In this document: in pieces, positions 1 through 6,263 of the stretch
Numbering within the stretch: the stretch's first letter is position 1
How the letters are laid out: every line of letters begins with the position of its first letter
DNA from: Bacteroidales bacterium
GTDB taxonomy: Bacteria > Bacteroidota > Bacteroidia > Bacteroidales > UBA4181
Assembly: GCA_031264715.1 (NCBI GenBank)
Contig: JAISDP010000194.1
Location: 1-8,972 of the forward strand
DNA: 8,972 nt
Direction of reading: 5' to 3'
The notes under the pieces: generated by a model
The model's database searches: none
What the model was told of the DNA's origin: nothing
The model's input: only the letters and a program-made list of their open reading frames with translations
Position numbers and translations under genes: made by a program

Positions 1-638
1 CCCACCACAACCACTTCTTCTATCTGGCGGGTATCTTCATTCATGGCGACATCAATTTGAACCTGGTTTCCTACGGGTATTTCCCGGCTAACGTATCCAA
101 CAAACGAAAACGAAAGTACGGCATCTTTATTAGGAACATTGATGCTGAATTTTCCGTTACTGTCGCTTACAACGCCGGTAAGAGTGCCTTTTACCATCAC
201 ATTTACTCCCGGCATGGGTTCGCCGGCCTCATCCCTGACAGTTCCGGTGATGGTGATTTGTTGCAGCATTTCGGCTGAAGACAATACCACGAAATTATTC
301 TCCAAAACCCTGTATCCTACAGACGTACCGGACAATACGGATTGGAGAATTTCGTCGATATTTTTATTGCTGAAAGATCCGGTAACAACCTTATCCAGGT
401 CAACCAAATCACTGTTGTAGAAAAACCGGAAATTGGACTGTTCCTCAATCAGTTTCAATACTGATTTGATGGTTCCGGTTTTTACATCAAGGTTCATTTT
501 CGCATTTTGCGAATAGGTTGTTGCCAACAAGCTGAATGACAATATAAAAGATAAAAATAAAGTCAACTTCATGATAAACAGGAATTTTGATTTGAACACT
601 TTTAGGCACACTTCGCCCATTAGATTAAAAATTTTCAT
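1..638 (-). CDS. SusC/RagA-family TonB-dependent receptor, N-terminal part (truncated by window edge)
   Basis: Only the first 212 codons are present; the gene runs off at coordinate 1. Translating from the ATG at 638 gives a basic leader, a hydrophobic signal segment starting at a second Met (residue 23, MKLTLFLSF...) and ending near TTYSQ at residues 41-44. A STN (secretin/TonB N-terminal) domain follows at about 49-120 (MNLDVKTGTIKSVLKLIEEQ), then a carboxypeptidase-regulatory-like beta domain at about 129-205 (GTVRDEAGEPMPGVNVMVKG). The visible part ends in EEVVVV, the usual TonB-box/plug entry of SusC proteins. The family imports glycans or other nutrients across the outer membrane with a SusD lipoprotein; that partner is not visible here. 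A STN domain together with fecR and sigma genes just upstream indicates trans-envelope signalling. Starts at 638 and 572 are both possible. I chose 638 because long leaders before the MK...FL signal are usual in this family. The substrate cannot be deduced. Confidence 0.93.
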   Translation of the reverse strand, partial: MKIFNLMGEVCLKVFKSKFLFIMKLTLFLSFILSFSLLATTYSQNAKMNLDVKTGTIKSVLKLIEEQSNFRFFYNSDLVDLDKVVTGSFSNKNIDEILQSVLSGTSVGYRVLENNFVVLSSAEMLQQITITGTVRDEAGEPMPGVNVMVKGTLTGVVSDSNGKFSINVPNKDAVLSFSFVGYVSREIPVGNQVQIDVAMNEDTRQIEEVVVV

Positions 639-688
639 ATCTTTACACGGTTAAATTATATATTTACTTAGGATTTAACATTTTTCAC

Positions 689-720
689 GGAAGGGAGGCA
701 GCGGCTACTGTTTCCCTTCC
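689..720 (-). promoter_or_regulatory. Stem-loop in fecR-susC intergenic region
   Basis: The arms GGAAGGGA (689-696) and TCCCTTCC (713-720) are perfect inverted repeats of 8 bp. Inside them CAG/CTG can pair again around a 6-base apex, separated from the outer stem by a 2x2 internal loop on the minus-strand RNA. The structure lies 42 bases after the fecR stop and about 50 bases before the susC start. On the minus strand it is followed by GTGAAAAATG, not a U-run, so it is not a classical terminator. It could be an RNA-processing, stability or attenuation element separating low sigma/anti-sigma expression from high receptor expression. The structure is seen; the role is inferred. Confidence 0.45.
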
Positions 721-761
721 TTATTTACAGGAATTTAAGGCGATCTCATAGGCATATGTTT

Positions 762-1916
762 TTAGGTTTTGATACGGTTTTTGAGTATTTTCATGAATTT
801 ATCCTTGTCTTTCTGATTCAAACTCAGCTCCACATTGTTCTTGTTGAATTTATAGTTAACCGGCGCTGCTAATGACAGGGCGGTTAAAATTTGTTCTACT
901 GTCTCATTTTCAAATGTTCCCGAAAAATTATAATCTTTTAACTCCTCGGAAATAAAATCGATATGAAGGTTGTACCTGCGTTCCAGATTCTCGGCAAATA
1001 AGGCTAACGGTTCATCATTAATGACCCATTTGCTGTCTTTCCATGAAGTTGACAGCTCTGTTTTGACATTAGGCCTGATAATAACATCGTTGATAGAAGC
1101 CGCCTGTAATACTGCTTCTTGAACTTTTTCCCGGGCATGACCGGCATGACCCGGTGTTGCAGCCTTTTGTATTTTAACATTCTTTTGTATTACCAGCTGT
1201 TCTTTGGGTTTCAGCTTTATTGATTGCGTTTTCCCCCCGGAAGCAGTTTGTATCATTATATCCACTGTTCCTTCTTCCAAAGTAGTCGCTATCATATTGT
1301 CTTCAGGATATGCCTTTACATTGAAACGTGTTCCCAGGGCTTTAACCGTTATGCCGGAAGTGTGAACATTGAACGGTTTCGTCGAATCGCTTTTTACATC
1401 AAAAAAGGCTTCACCGGTCAATTGAAGATCACGGCTTTCCATTCCAAAACCCGGAGAATAAGTGATTTCCGAACCGGCGTTCAACCATACCAGCGAGCCG
1501 TCGGGCAGGGTCACATTGCTTTTTGCACCAAGCGGAACCCTGATTGTGGTGGCTGTTGTCAATACCGTTTGCTGTACAGGCTCCTGCCTCAGCGCAATTG
1601 CATATGCAACAGAACCTAATGTAAAACAAAGCAAAAGAGATGCGGCATACCATAATGGTGAAAACCGTTTAAGCCATTTTACTTTTCCGGGTTTTATACT
1701 TTGTTCAACAGCGAACCACCCTGCCCGCGCATCAAAACTTTTTTTGCCGCTTTCGTGGCCGGCCATAATCCAAGACGAACGCAATTCGCTGAACTCTTTG
1801 CGATGCGATACATCTTCGTCCAGCCAGCGATTCAGCGCTTCCATCCCGTCTTCGCTCAATGACCCGGTAAAAAAACCGGCAATTAAAGAATCAATATATG
1901 TTTTATGGTTTTCCAT
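762..1916 (-). CDS. FecR-family anti-sigma factor (inner-membrane signal transducer)
   Basis: This 384-residue protein has the three-part layout of Bacteroidota FecR proteins. A cytoplasmic N-terminal anti-sigma region (about 1-80, with a short helical segment ...EDGMEALNRWLDEDVSHR) is followed by one membrane segment at about 86-109 (SPLWYAASLLLCFTLGSVAY). The periplasmic FecR beta domain lies at about 122-225 (VPLGAKSNVTLPDGSLVWLN; GEAFFDV at 168-174; VKALGTRFNVKAY at 191-203). The C-terminal DUF4974 domain at about 292-366 has an STN-like fold. In this family the C-terminal domain contacts the receptor STN domain, and the N-terminus holds or activates the cognate sigma factor. The gene starts 49 bases after the sigma gene and precedes the SusC gene, so the three probably form one regulatory unit. 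The linker between the FecR core and DUF4974 (about 232-290) seems long and contains a GHAGHA duplication. Confidence 0.95.
   Translation of the reverse strand: MENHKTYIDSLIAGFFTGSLSEDGMEALNRWLDEDVSHRKEFSELRSSWIMAGHESGKKSFDARAGWFAVEQSIKPGKVKWLKRFSPLWYAASLLLCFTLGSVAYAIALRQEPVQQTVLTTATTIRVPLGAKSNVTLPDGSLVWLNAGSEITYSPGFGMESRDLQLTGEAFFDVKSDSTKPFNVHTSGITVKALGTRFNVKAYPEDNMIATTLEEGTVDIMIQTASGGKTQSIKLKPKEQLVIQKNVKIQKAATPGHAGHAREKVQEAVLQAASINDVIIRPNVKTELSTSWKDSKWVINDEPLALFAENLERRYNLHIDFISEELKDYNFSGTFENETVEQILTALSLAAPVNYKFNKNNVELSLNQKDKDKFMKILKNRIKT
1134..1151 (-). repeat. 9-bp tandem duplication inside fecR
   Basis: The plus-strand unit GGCATGACC occurs twice head to tail (1134-1142 and 1143-1151). 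It is an in-frame duplication that encodes the Gly-His-Ala pair in the linker of the FecR-like protein. It is short enough to be a recent slippage event and probably has no functional effect. Confidence 0.6.
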
Positions 1917-1965
1917 TGATAAATAAAGCCTCTATGATAAATAACGAAATAGTTTTAATGATTGA

Positions 1966-2550
1966 TTACAGGAATCTCAAAAAAAAAGTCGGAAAAATGT
2001 AAAAATGTTCCTTTATTTTTTGTAGAGCCCTGTATATTTGTGTTTTGATGGTATGTTCGGACAGATTCATTTCTGCGGCAATTTCTTTATTACCCATATT
2101 CTCAAGACGGCTTTTGATAAATATCTCCCGGCATTGGGCAGGTAGCTGATCTACAATTTTCCGTATTTTTACAACAGTTTCTTCAACTTCCAGCTTTTCG
2201 ATCAAAAATTCGTCAAAACCGTATTTTTCAGAAATCTTTGCCCAGGTTTCCGATGGGAGCAACTGGACGAGCGATTCCCTGTGGGTACTGTATTTTCTGA
2301 GCACATCGAGGCACTGGTTGTGTACCAAACGGAAAAAATACTTCTTTATCGATCCGTCCCTTGAAAAAATGTCTCCCCGTTTGTTCCAAACCTTTAAAAA
2401 GACATCCTGCACTACTTCTTCAGCAACCTGCCGATCTCCAAGTAATTGCGAAGCATATTGGCACATGCCCGGGTAAAGCAAATGATACAGCAACTCGAAA
2501 GCAGTGGTATCATCATGTTGGATTTTTGCCCAAATATTATCCAGTGTCAT
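1966..2550 (-). CDS. RNA polymerase ECF-type sigma-70 factor
   Basis: At 194 residues it has the usual ECF sigma length. Region 2, which binds core polymerase and melts the -10 element, spans about 18-86 (AFELLYHLLYP, VAEEVVQDVFLKVWNKRG, YFFRLVHNQCLDVLRK). Region 4, which binds the -35 element, spans about 131-183 (LPAQCREIFIKSRLENMG, then the helix-turn-helix NKEIAAEMNLSEHTIKTQIY). No sigma region 3 or 1.1 is present, as expected for ECF proteins. It lies directly upstream of the co-oriented FecR gene, its likely partner. It would drive the SusC-like operon on receipt of the envelope signal. The last residues (FYIFPTFFLRFL) are unusually hydrophobic and are partly encoded by a run of nine T. 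The start at 2550 is the first ATG preceding region 2 at the normal distance. Confidence 0.96.
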   Translation of the reverse strand: MTLDNIWAKIQHDDTTAFELLYHLLYPGMCQYASQLLGDRQVAEEVVQDVFLKVWNKRGDIFSRDGSIKKYFFRLVHNQCLDVLRKYSTHRESLVQLLPSETWAKISEKYGFDEFLIEKLEVEETVVKIRKIVDQLPAQCREIFIKSRLENMGNKEIAAEMNLSEHTIKTQIYRALQKIKEHFYIFPTFFLRFL

Positions 2551-2647
2551 AGTTGGTTAGTTATATGTATTGCAAATATGTATCAACACAAAAAGCTCCC
2601 TGGCATTGCGTCAAAACAATGTGAAGTCTTTTTGCAAGAGGCCTGTC

Positions 2648-2666
2648 ATTCGGTGATTTACCGAAT
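2648..2666 (-). repeat. Dyad upstream of the sigma gene
   Basis: The arms ATTCGGT (2648-2654) and ACCGAAT (2660-2666) pair perfectly over 7 bp around a 5-base spacer, about 100 bases upstream of the sigma start. No U-run follows on either strand. It could be a leader hairpin or an operator half-site pair; no function can be assigned. Confidence 0.3.
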
Positions 2667-2720
2667 ATTATCCGTAATAAATTTTCGAAAGGTTGCGACA
2701 TGATGCTGTATTTGCTATTG

Positions 2721-2737
2721 GTTTTTGATTCAAAAAC
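2721..2737. repeat. 8-bp dyad with single-base spacer upstream of the sigma gene
   Basis: GTTTTTGA (2721-2728) and TCAAAAAC (2730-2737) form a perfect inverted repeat around one central T. It lies between the intrinsic terminator and the sigma gene. The near-continuous symmetry suits a dimeric DNA-binding protein better than an RNA hairpin, but AT-rich intergenic DNA produces such dyads by chance. Confidence 0.25.
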
Positions 2738-2761
2738 ATCCGGGTATGAAGGCCGGGGAAT

Positions 2762-2798
2762 AAAAAATGCCATGTCCCGAAAAAAACGGAACATGGCA
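2762..2798 (-). terminator. Rho-independent terminator
   Basis: On the minus strand the stem arms TGCCATGTTCCG (2798-2787) and CGGGACATGGCA (2779-2768) pair over 12 positions with one G-U wobble around a 7-base T loop. Six T follow at once (2767-2762). The opposite orientation has no T-run and a C-A mismatch, so the signal is directional. It would stop minus-strand transcription coming from the beta-barrel gene, whose stop is 260 bases upstream, and from any transcript starting at the 3018-3011 box. It insulates the sigma gene. Confidence 0.85.
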
Positions 2799-2838
2799 GT
2801 ATGCGGTATGTAAAATATTTGTTTCTTTGCGCCTTTTT

Positions 2839-2952
2839 CTAAACGAGGGCGGGTGGGATCATTGGATGGTGTGTGTTTAAAAGAATATCCGACACTGCTA
2901 AATATTTTTCGGCAATATTTCCAACATTCTTTCTATCAACAACACAACTCAT
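2839..2952 (-). CDS. Possible 37-residue small protein, unrecognised
   Basis: An ATG at 2952 opens 37 codons ending in TAG at 2839. The peptide begins MSCVVDRKNVGNIAEKYL, could form an amphipathic helix over residues 4-26, and ends with Pro residues (HHPMIPPALV). It has one Cys, no signal peptide and no membrane segment. An in-frame stop lies a short way upstream and there is no better start. No Shine-Dalgarno sequence is visible (AAAAAGATCGAA precedes the ATG), which is not decisive in Bacteroidota. Context is the main support: a perfect TAnnTTTG box lies about 60 bases upstream and an intrinsic terminator begins 40 bases downstream. An ORF this short is quite likely by chance, so the locus might instead be a small RNA or plain 3' UTR. 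I recognise no family. Confidence 0.25.
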   Translation of the reverse strand: MSCVVDRKNVGNIAEKYLAVSDILLNTHHPMIPPALV

Positions 2953-3010
2953 TTCGATCTTTTTAATCCGCTTTAAAACCCATTATACGGACAACGGAGA
3001 TAAATAGTTA

Positions 3011-3018
3011 CAAACATA
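3011..3018 (-). promoter_or_regulatory. Putative promoter -7 box downstream of the beta-barrel gene
   Basis: The minus strand reads TATGTTTG, an exact match to the Bacteroidota primary-sigma -7 consensus TAnnTTTG. It is 41 bases beyond the stop of the beta-barrel gene. Initiation near 3005 would yield a transcript of roughly 245 bases ending at the terminator at 2762-2798. No clear TTTG -33 element is seen about 20 bases upstream, so this is only a half-supported promoter. Confidence 0.35.
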
Positions 3019-3058
3019 CGGAAATATTTTTTAATCTGTATTTAAAATCAGGTTTAAT

Positions 3059-5989
3059 TTAATTGGGCCTCATACCGCCGCCATCCGGGAATCCGCCGGG
3101 AGGTCCACTGCCGTCGAATCTGCGGGGCATGCCATCGCGGGGCCTGTCCTGTTGCTGGCTGCCGCCAAACGAATTGAACCGGTACATGAAGCTAAGCATC
3201 ACAAACTGTCCCAATGTGTTCGAACGCACGTCCTCCACATAGTTGTCGGTGGTGGTGCGCGTATTGTTCTTATTCTCTTTCAGGATATCGTAGATGCTCA
3301 ATTTGATGGTTCCACGCTTGTTTTTGAATACCTGCTTCGAGACGTCGGCATTCCACAGTGTCATATCGCGGTTGTAGCCGTCGCCGTAGCCCCTGTAAAA
3401 ATTGTAGTTGATGCTGCTTGTAAGGATAATGCTCCACGGCAGGTTGAGGAACAGTTCGCCGCCTGCGCGGTGGTTGAAATAATCGGTAGTTGCCTGGTCC
3501 TGCAACGAATAGTTGGCGCGGTTATAGCTTAGCCGGTACGACCCGCCGAGCTCCAGCCAGTCGTTACGGTAGGTGAGGCGCAGCATTTCGTTGACGCCGG
3601 CGTTTTTTGTCTTGTTTTCCAGCCCGTTCGAATAGTTTACGCTGTTGCCGTAGTTTCCCGACAGGGTATTGCTGAACGACAGCTTGGTTTTTGGTATCGG
3701 CAGGTTCATCATCACGCTGGCATTGACATTGTAAACGCCGTTCACATTCACCGGCGTCACGATCTGCTTACCCGTTTCGTCGTATACGCTCGAATTGACA
3801 ATGCTGTTATTGGTGGTGTTGAACGACAGCGAAGTAAGGAACGTACGGAAATTATCCGGGTTGAAGTTATTATATGTCGCCATCAGGAAATGCCTGAAAG
3901 CCGGTTTCAGGTCGGGATTACCCTTTTGTTCGTAAAGCGGGTCGGTATTGTCGGCCACCGGCTGCAACTGCTGTATGGAAGGCTGTTGGGTTGTTCCCCG
4001 GTAGTCGAACCGCAGCATGTTTTGCCGCGACACGCCGTAAGTAATGTTGGCTGTGGGCGAAAAATTCAGCACATTTTGCTTCAGGGGGTGGTCGTTGGGC
4101 CAGGTGATACTGGTGAGCGACGAAGGCTGTATGCCCGCGCCCAGCGTATAACTGTACTTTTCGCGGCGTGTGTTGAAGCGGATATCAGCCTGCTGGTTGA
4201 CATAAATATTTTTGTAACGGCTCGAATAGGCCGAATCAAGGATGTCGTATGCATCGGTTACCGCATTGTAGTCGAACGTTCGTTTTTCCGATTCGGTGTT
4301 GTTGCGGCTGTACGAATACGAAAATTCCAGGTACCGGCTGTTTCCCACAGGTTCGATATACGATGCGCGGGCGCTGTAATTATAGCCATGGTTATCGTTG
4401 GTGTATACCTGGTTCACAGTGTTGGCCACCCATGCGCCGGATGCATCGGACAGGTTATTTTTCTGGAGATTGTCGCCATTAGCTTTATTGTCCGAATAGC
4501 CGTAATTGAAATTCACCGACAGGGTGCGTCCTTCTTTGGCGAACTTGTGTCGCCACAACAGCGTTCCGGAGGTCGACATGGAGTTGTTGTCGGAATTTGA
4601 CAGGGTATTCCCCGAATTAAGCAGAAGCCCCGAAGGAGTCAGGGTCTCATAATCATAAATGCTGGATGTAGCGCCTGCGCCGATATTCAGGTTCGGTCGG
4701 AACAGCAGCGAGTTGTTTTCATTGATGGTATAATCCAGCTCGAAGTTCATGCGGTGATTTTGCGATTTACGATCCTGCAACTGTTCCTGATTGTAATTAA
4801 AGGAGCTATCTGTAAGGAAATTAACGCGGTTGCTGAGCTGGTAGGTTTCGCGGTCGACTACATTGAAGAAATAGTTGGCGCCTAATTTCAGCTTTTCGCC
4901 AAACTTGTAGTTGACATTGGCTCCGCCCGATGTGGATGTGCTGACGCCTCCTCCACCGGCCGACATACTGATGCCGCCCATGCTGAGGTTTCGTGTTCCG
5001 CCACCGCCACGGCTTCCTCCACCACTACCTCCGCGGTTTCCGCCACCGCTGCCTCCTCCTCCACCCATGCGACGGCCGCTGCCGCCCATGCTGCTCATTA
5101 CATCGCCCATGAAATCGGTAAAGTTGAGGTTATTCGTATTGTTGGATGAGAGTAAAGCCGCTAATTGCGTGTCGCCGTTGAAATAGCTGATGATACCGTT
5201 GGCATCGTAGCGGTCTTCGTTGCCGTAACCGACCATGGCGCGGCCGAACGTGCCGTCGCGGTTACCGGGCCGCAGGGTCAGGTTAATTACCTTTTCGGTA
5301 TCGTCGTCCTCAATACCCGTGAACTGCGCCTGGTCCGACCTGCGATCGACCACCTGCACCTTGTCCACGATATTTGCCGGCAGGTTCTTCAGGGCTACCT
5401 TCGGGTCATCGCCGAAAAACTGCTTGCCGTCAACAAATACTTTGGTGACCTGCTGTCCGCCTGTTGTCACCGTCCCGTCCTGATCGACTTCCACACCGGG
5501 CAGTTTCTTGAGCAAATCCTCTACTACGGCGCTTTCCTGTACTTTATAAGCCGATGTGTTGAACTCAATGGTATCTTTTTTAACAATGATCGGGTTGAAC
5601 TTGGCCGATACGACTACTTCACCGATCTGCAAATCCTGCTTTTGCAGGTTAATACCGCCCACATTAACCGTGCGCGGCGTGCCCGAAAGCGACAAAGGCT
5701 GCACTACCGTGTGGTAGCCCAGGTAGCTGATCACTAGCTGGTATTGTCCTGCCGGGACTTTCCCGATTTCAAACACTCCCTTTTCGTCGCTCATGCTTCC
5801 CGCTACATACACAGAGTCGCGAGCTTTGATGATCACCACATTGGCGGCGTCCAGCGGTTGCCGCTCGATACTGTCGTTAAGTACGCCTCTGACAGTAAAA
5901 GTCGTTACATTTTGCGCCGACAAGGTCCGGCACAGTACACAGGAAAAAATAAAAACAGAAAGACGGATTGCCCTGATCATAAAGTTCAT
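3059..5989 (-). CDS. Outer-membrane beta-barrel protein, TonB-dependent-receptor-like, with carboxypeptidase-regulatory domain
   Basis: The 976-residue product starts with a signal peptide (about 1-26, ending TLSAQ). A carboxypeptidase-regulatory-like beta sandwich follows at about 30-115 (VRGVLNDSIERQPLDAANVV). A plug-like domain spans about 122-240 (VVEDLLKKLPGVEVDQDGTV; VFVDGKQFFGDDPKVALKNL). A long beta barrel runs from about 245 to 942, with many alternating aromatic strands and the TonB-receptor motif KGNPDLKP at 689-696. This matches the outer-membrane protein beta-barrel family (PF14905 type), not SusC; no SusD or STN is present. A Gly/Ser/Arg-rich loop fills about 301-348, and after the last strand (FMYRF, 934-938) there is a Gly/Pro/Arg tail to residue 976. 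The protein is probably an outer-membrane transporter or receptor of unknown substrate. The ATG at 5980 (MIRAIRL) is an alternative start that keeps the signal peptide. No promoter is obvious upstream, and transcription probably ends at 2762-2798. Confidence 0.93.
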   Translation of the reverse strand: MNFMIRAIRLSVFIFSCVLCRTLSAQNVTTFTVRGVLNDSIERQPLDAANVVIIKARDSVYVAGSMSDEKGVFEIGKVPAGQYQLVISYLGYHTVVQPLSLSGTPRTVNVGGINLQKQDLQIGEVVVSAKFNPIIVKKDTIEFNTSAYKVQESAVVEDLLKKLPGVEVDQDGTVTTGGQQVTKVFVDGKQFFGDDPKVALKNLPANIVDKVQVVDRRSDQAQFTGIEDDDTEKVINLTLRPGNRDGTFGRAMVGYGNEDRYDANGIISYFNGDTQLAALLSSNNTNNLNFTDFMGDVMSSMGGSGRRMGGGGGSGGGNRGGSGGGSRGGGGTRNLSMGGISMSAGGGGVSTSTSGGANVNYKFGEKLKLGANYFFNVVDRETYQLSNRVNFLTDSSFNYNQEQLQDRKSQNHRMNFELDYTINENNSLLFRPNLNIGAGATSSIYDYETLTPSGLLLNSGNTLSNSDNNSMSTSGTLLWRHKFAKEGRTLSVNFNYGYSDNKANGDNLQKNNLSDASGAWVANTVNQVYTNDNHGYNYSARASYIEPVGNSRYLEFSYSYSRNNTESEKRTFDYNAVTDAYDILDSAYSSRYKNIYVNQQADIRFNTRREKYSYTLGAGIQPSSLTSITWPNDHPLKQNVLNFSPTANITYGVSRQNMLRFDYRGTTQQPSIQQLQPVADNTDPLYEQKGNPDLKPAFRHFLMATYNNFNPDNFRTFLTSLSFNTTNNSIVNSSVYDETGKQIVTPVNVNGVYNVNASVMMNLPIPKTKLSFSNTLSGNYGNSVNYSNGLENKTKNAGVNEMLRLTYRNDWLELGGSYRLSYNRANYSLQDQATTDYFNHRAGGELFLNLPWSIILTSSINYNFYRGYGDGYNRDMTLWNADVSKQVFKNKRGTIKLSIYDILKENKNNTRTTTDNYVEDVRSNTLGQFVMLSFMYRFNSFGGSQQQDRPRDGMPRRFDGSGPPGGFPDGGGMRPN
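4946..5089 (-). repeat. Low-complexity Gly-rich coding segment of the beta-barrel gene
   Basis: These bases encode residues 301-348, dominated by Gly with Ser, Arg and some Met (GGGSGGGNRGGSGGGSRGGG is representative). On DNA level it is a degenerate GGN repeat, GC-rich compared with the flanks. By position, just after the first predicted barrel strands, it is likely an exposed surface loop. Such tracts expand and contract easily, and are also a place where assembly errors occur. Confidence 0.8.
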
Positions 5990-6263
5990 GTTCGGATAAT
6001 TCAGTTGAATGATTTTACATTTCTGACCGCGTCCTATCCAAATGGTTTATTTTGATTTTTTGAATTTAAGAATCTTTAACAGATTACCTCCCATTCTTTT
6101 GCAGTTTCGTGTTTCGATGTTTTCCGCAGGCAATGTAGAGACGCGATGCATCGCGTCTCTACAGATGTCATACGACCGAGATGACCTTGAAAAATAATTG
6201 ATCAAATGTTATTGTGAATTAAATTATAGATGCGAATACTATTTTGTATTCCATTAGATTCTG
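5990..6263. other. 274-bp intergenic region between mnmD and the beta-barrel gene
   Basis: No gene is supported here. It holds the 30-bp palindrome at 6134-6163 and a small hairpin just after the mnmD stop (GAATAC 6234-6239 with GTATTC 6246-6251) that lacks a U-run and is a poor terminator. I looked for TAnnTTTG upstream of the beta-barrel start and found no exact match, so how that gene is transcribed is unclear from this sequence. Confidence 0.6.
6134..6163. repeat. Perfect 30-bp palindrome, REP/MITE-like
   Basis: The left half TGTAGAGACGCGATG (6134-6148) is followed directly by its exact reverse complement CATCGCGTCTCTACA (6149-6163), with no spacer and no mismatch. The bases immediately outside do not continue the symmetry. 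It is far more GC-rich than the surrounding intergenic DNA. Neither side has a T-run, so it is not a normal intrinsic terminator. From memory, closely similar GTAGAGACGC...GCGTCTCTAC palindromes recur in many copies in Bacteroidota and cyanobacterial genomes, which would make this a dispersed repetitive element. Only one copy is present in this window. Confidence 0.85.

Larger units (their letters stand above)
2553..3058. other. 506-bp region without a recognised gene
   Basis: This AT-rich stretch separates the sigma gene from the beta-barrel gene. On the minus strand it contains, in order, a TAnnTTTG box (3018-3011), a 37-codon ORF (2952-2839), an intrinsic terminator (2798-2762) and two dyads (2737-2721 and 2666-2648), then the sigma start. 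A weak AT-only inverted repeat (AAATATT/AATATTT at 2900-2906 and 2914-2920) lies inside the ORF. I could not identify a convincing TAnnTTTG promoter directly upstream of the sigma gene. The closest is CATATTTG on the minus strand near 2575, which has one mismatch. Confidence 0.6.

Noticed and set aside
57..420. Two overlapping plus-strand ORFs at the left edge
   Set aside because: Both are antisense to the SusC-like N-terminus, which shows STN and regulatory-domain motifs.
2561..2794. 77-codon minus-strand ORF ending just before the sigma gene
   Set aside because: Its first ATG lies inside the upstream arm of the intrinsic terminator and the frame runs through both dyads. It has no recognisable domain or ribosome-binding context. 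A shorter version from an internal Met (about 46 codons) is possible but equally unsupported.
2900..2920. AAATATT/AATATTT inverted repeat
   Set aside because: The stem is only A-T pairs in AT-rich DNA, so chance occurrence is likely and the hairpin would be unstable.
3890..4600. 236-codon plus-strand ORF
   Set aside because: It is antisense to the beta-barrel gene, whose frame has clear family motifs. Its composition (Val/Ile/Arg-rich) is the typical mirror of a coding strand.
4911..5186. 91-codon plus-strand Pro-rich ORF
   Set aside because: It is the complement of the Gly-rich codons of the beta-barrel gene (GGN read as NCC), so the polyproline is an artefact.
5165..5737. 190-codon plus-strand ORF
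   Set aside because: Antisense shadow of the plug region of the beta-barrel gene, with no domain recognised.
6134..6163. Palindrome interpreted as an intrinsic terminator for mnmD
   Set aside because: No T-run follows on either strand (GATGTCAT to the right, TTGCCTG on the minus side), and the zero-length spacer is unfavourable for an RNA hairpin of this kind.
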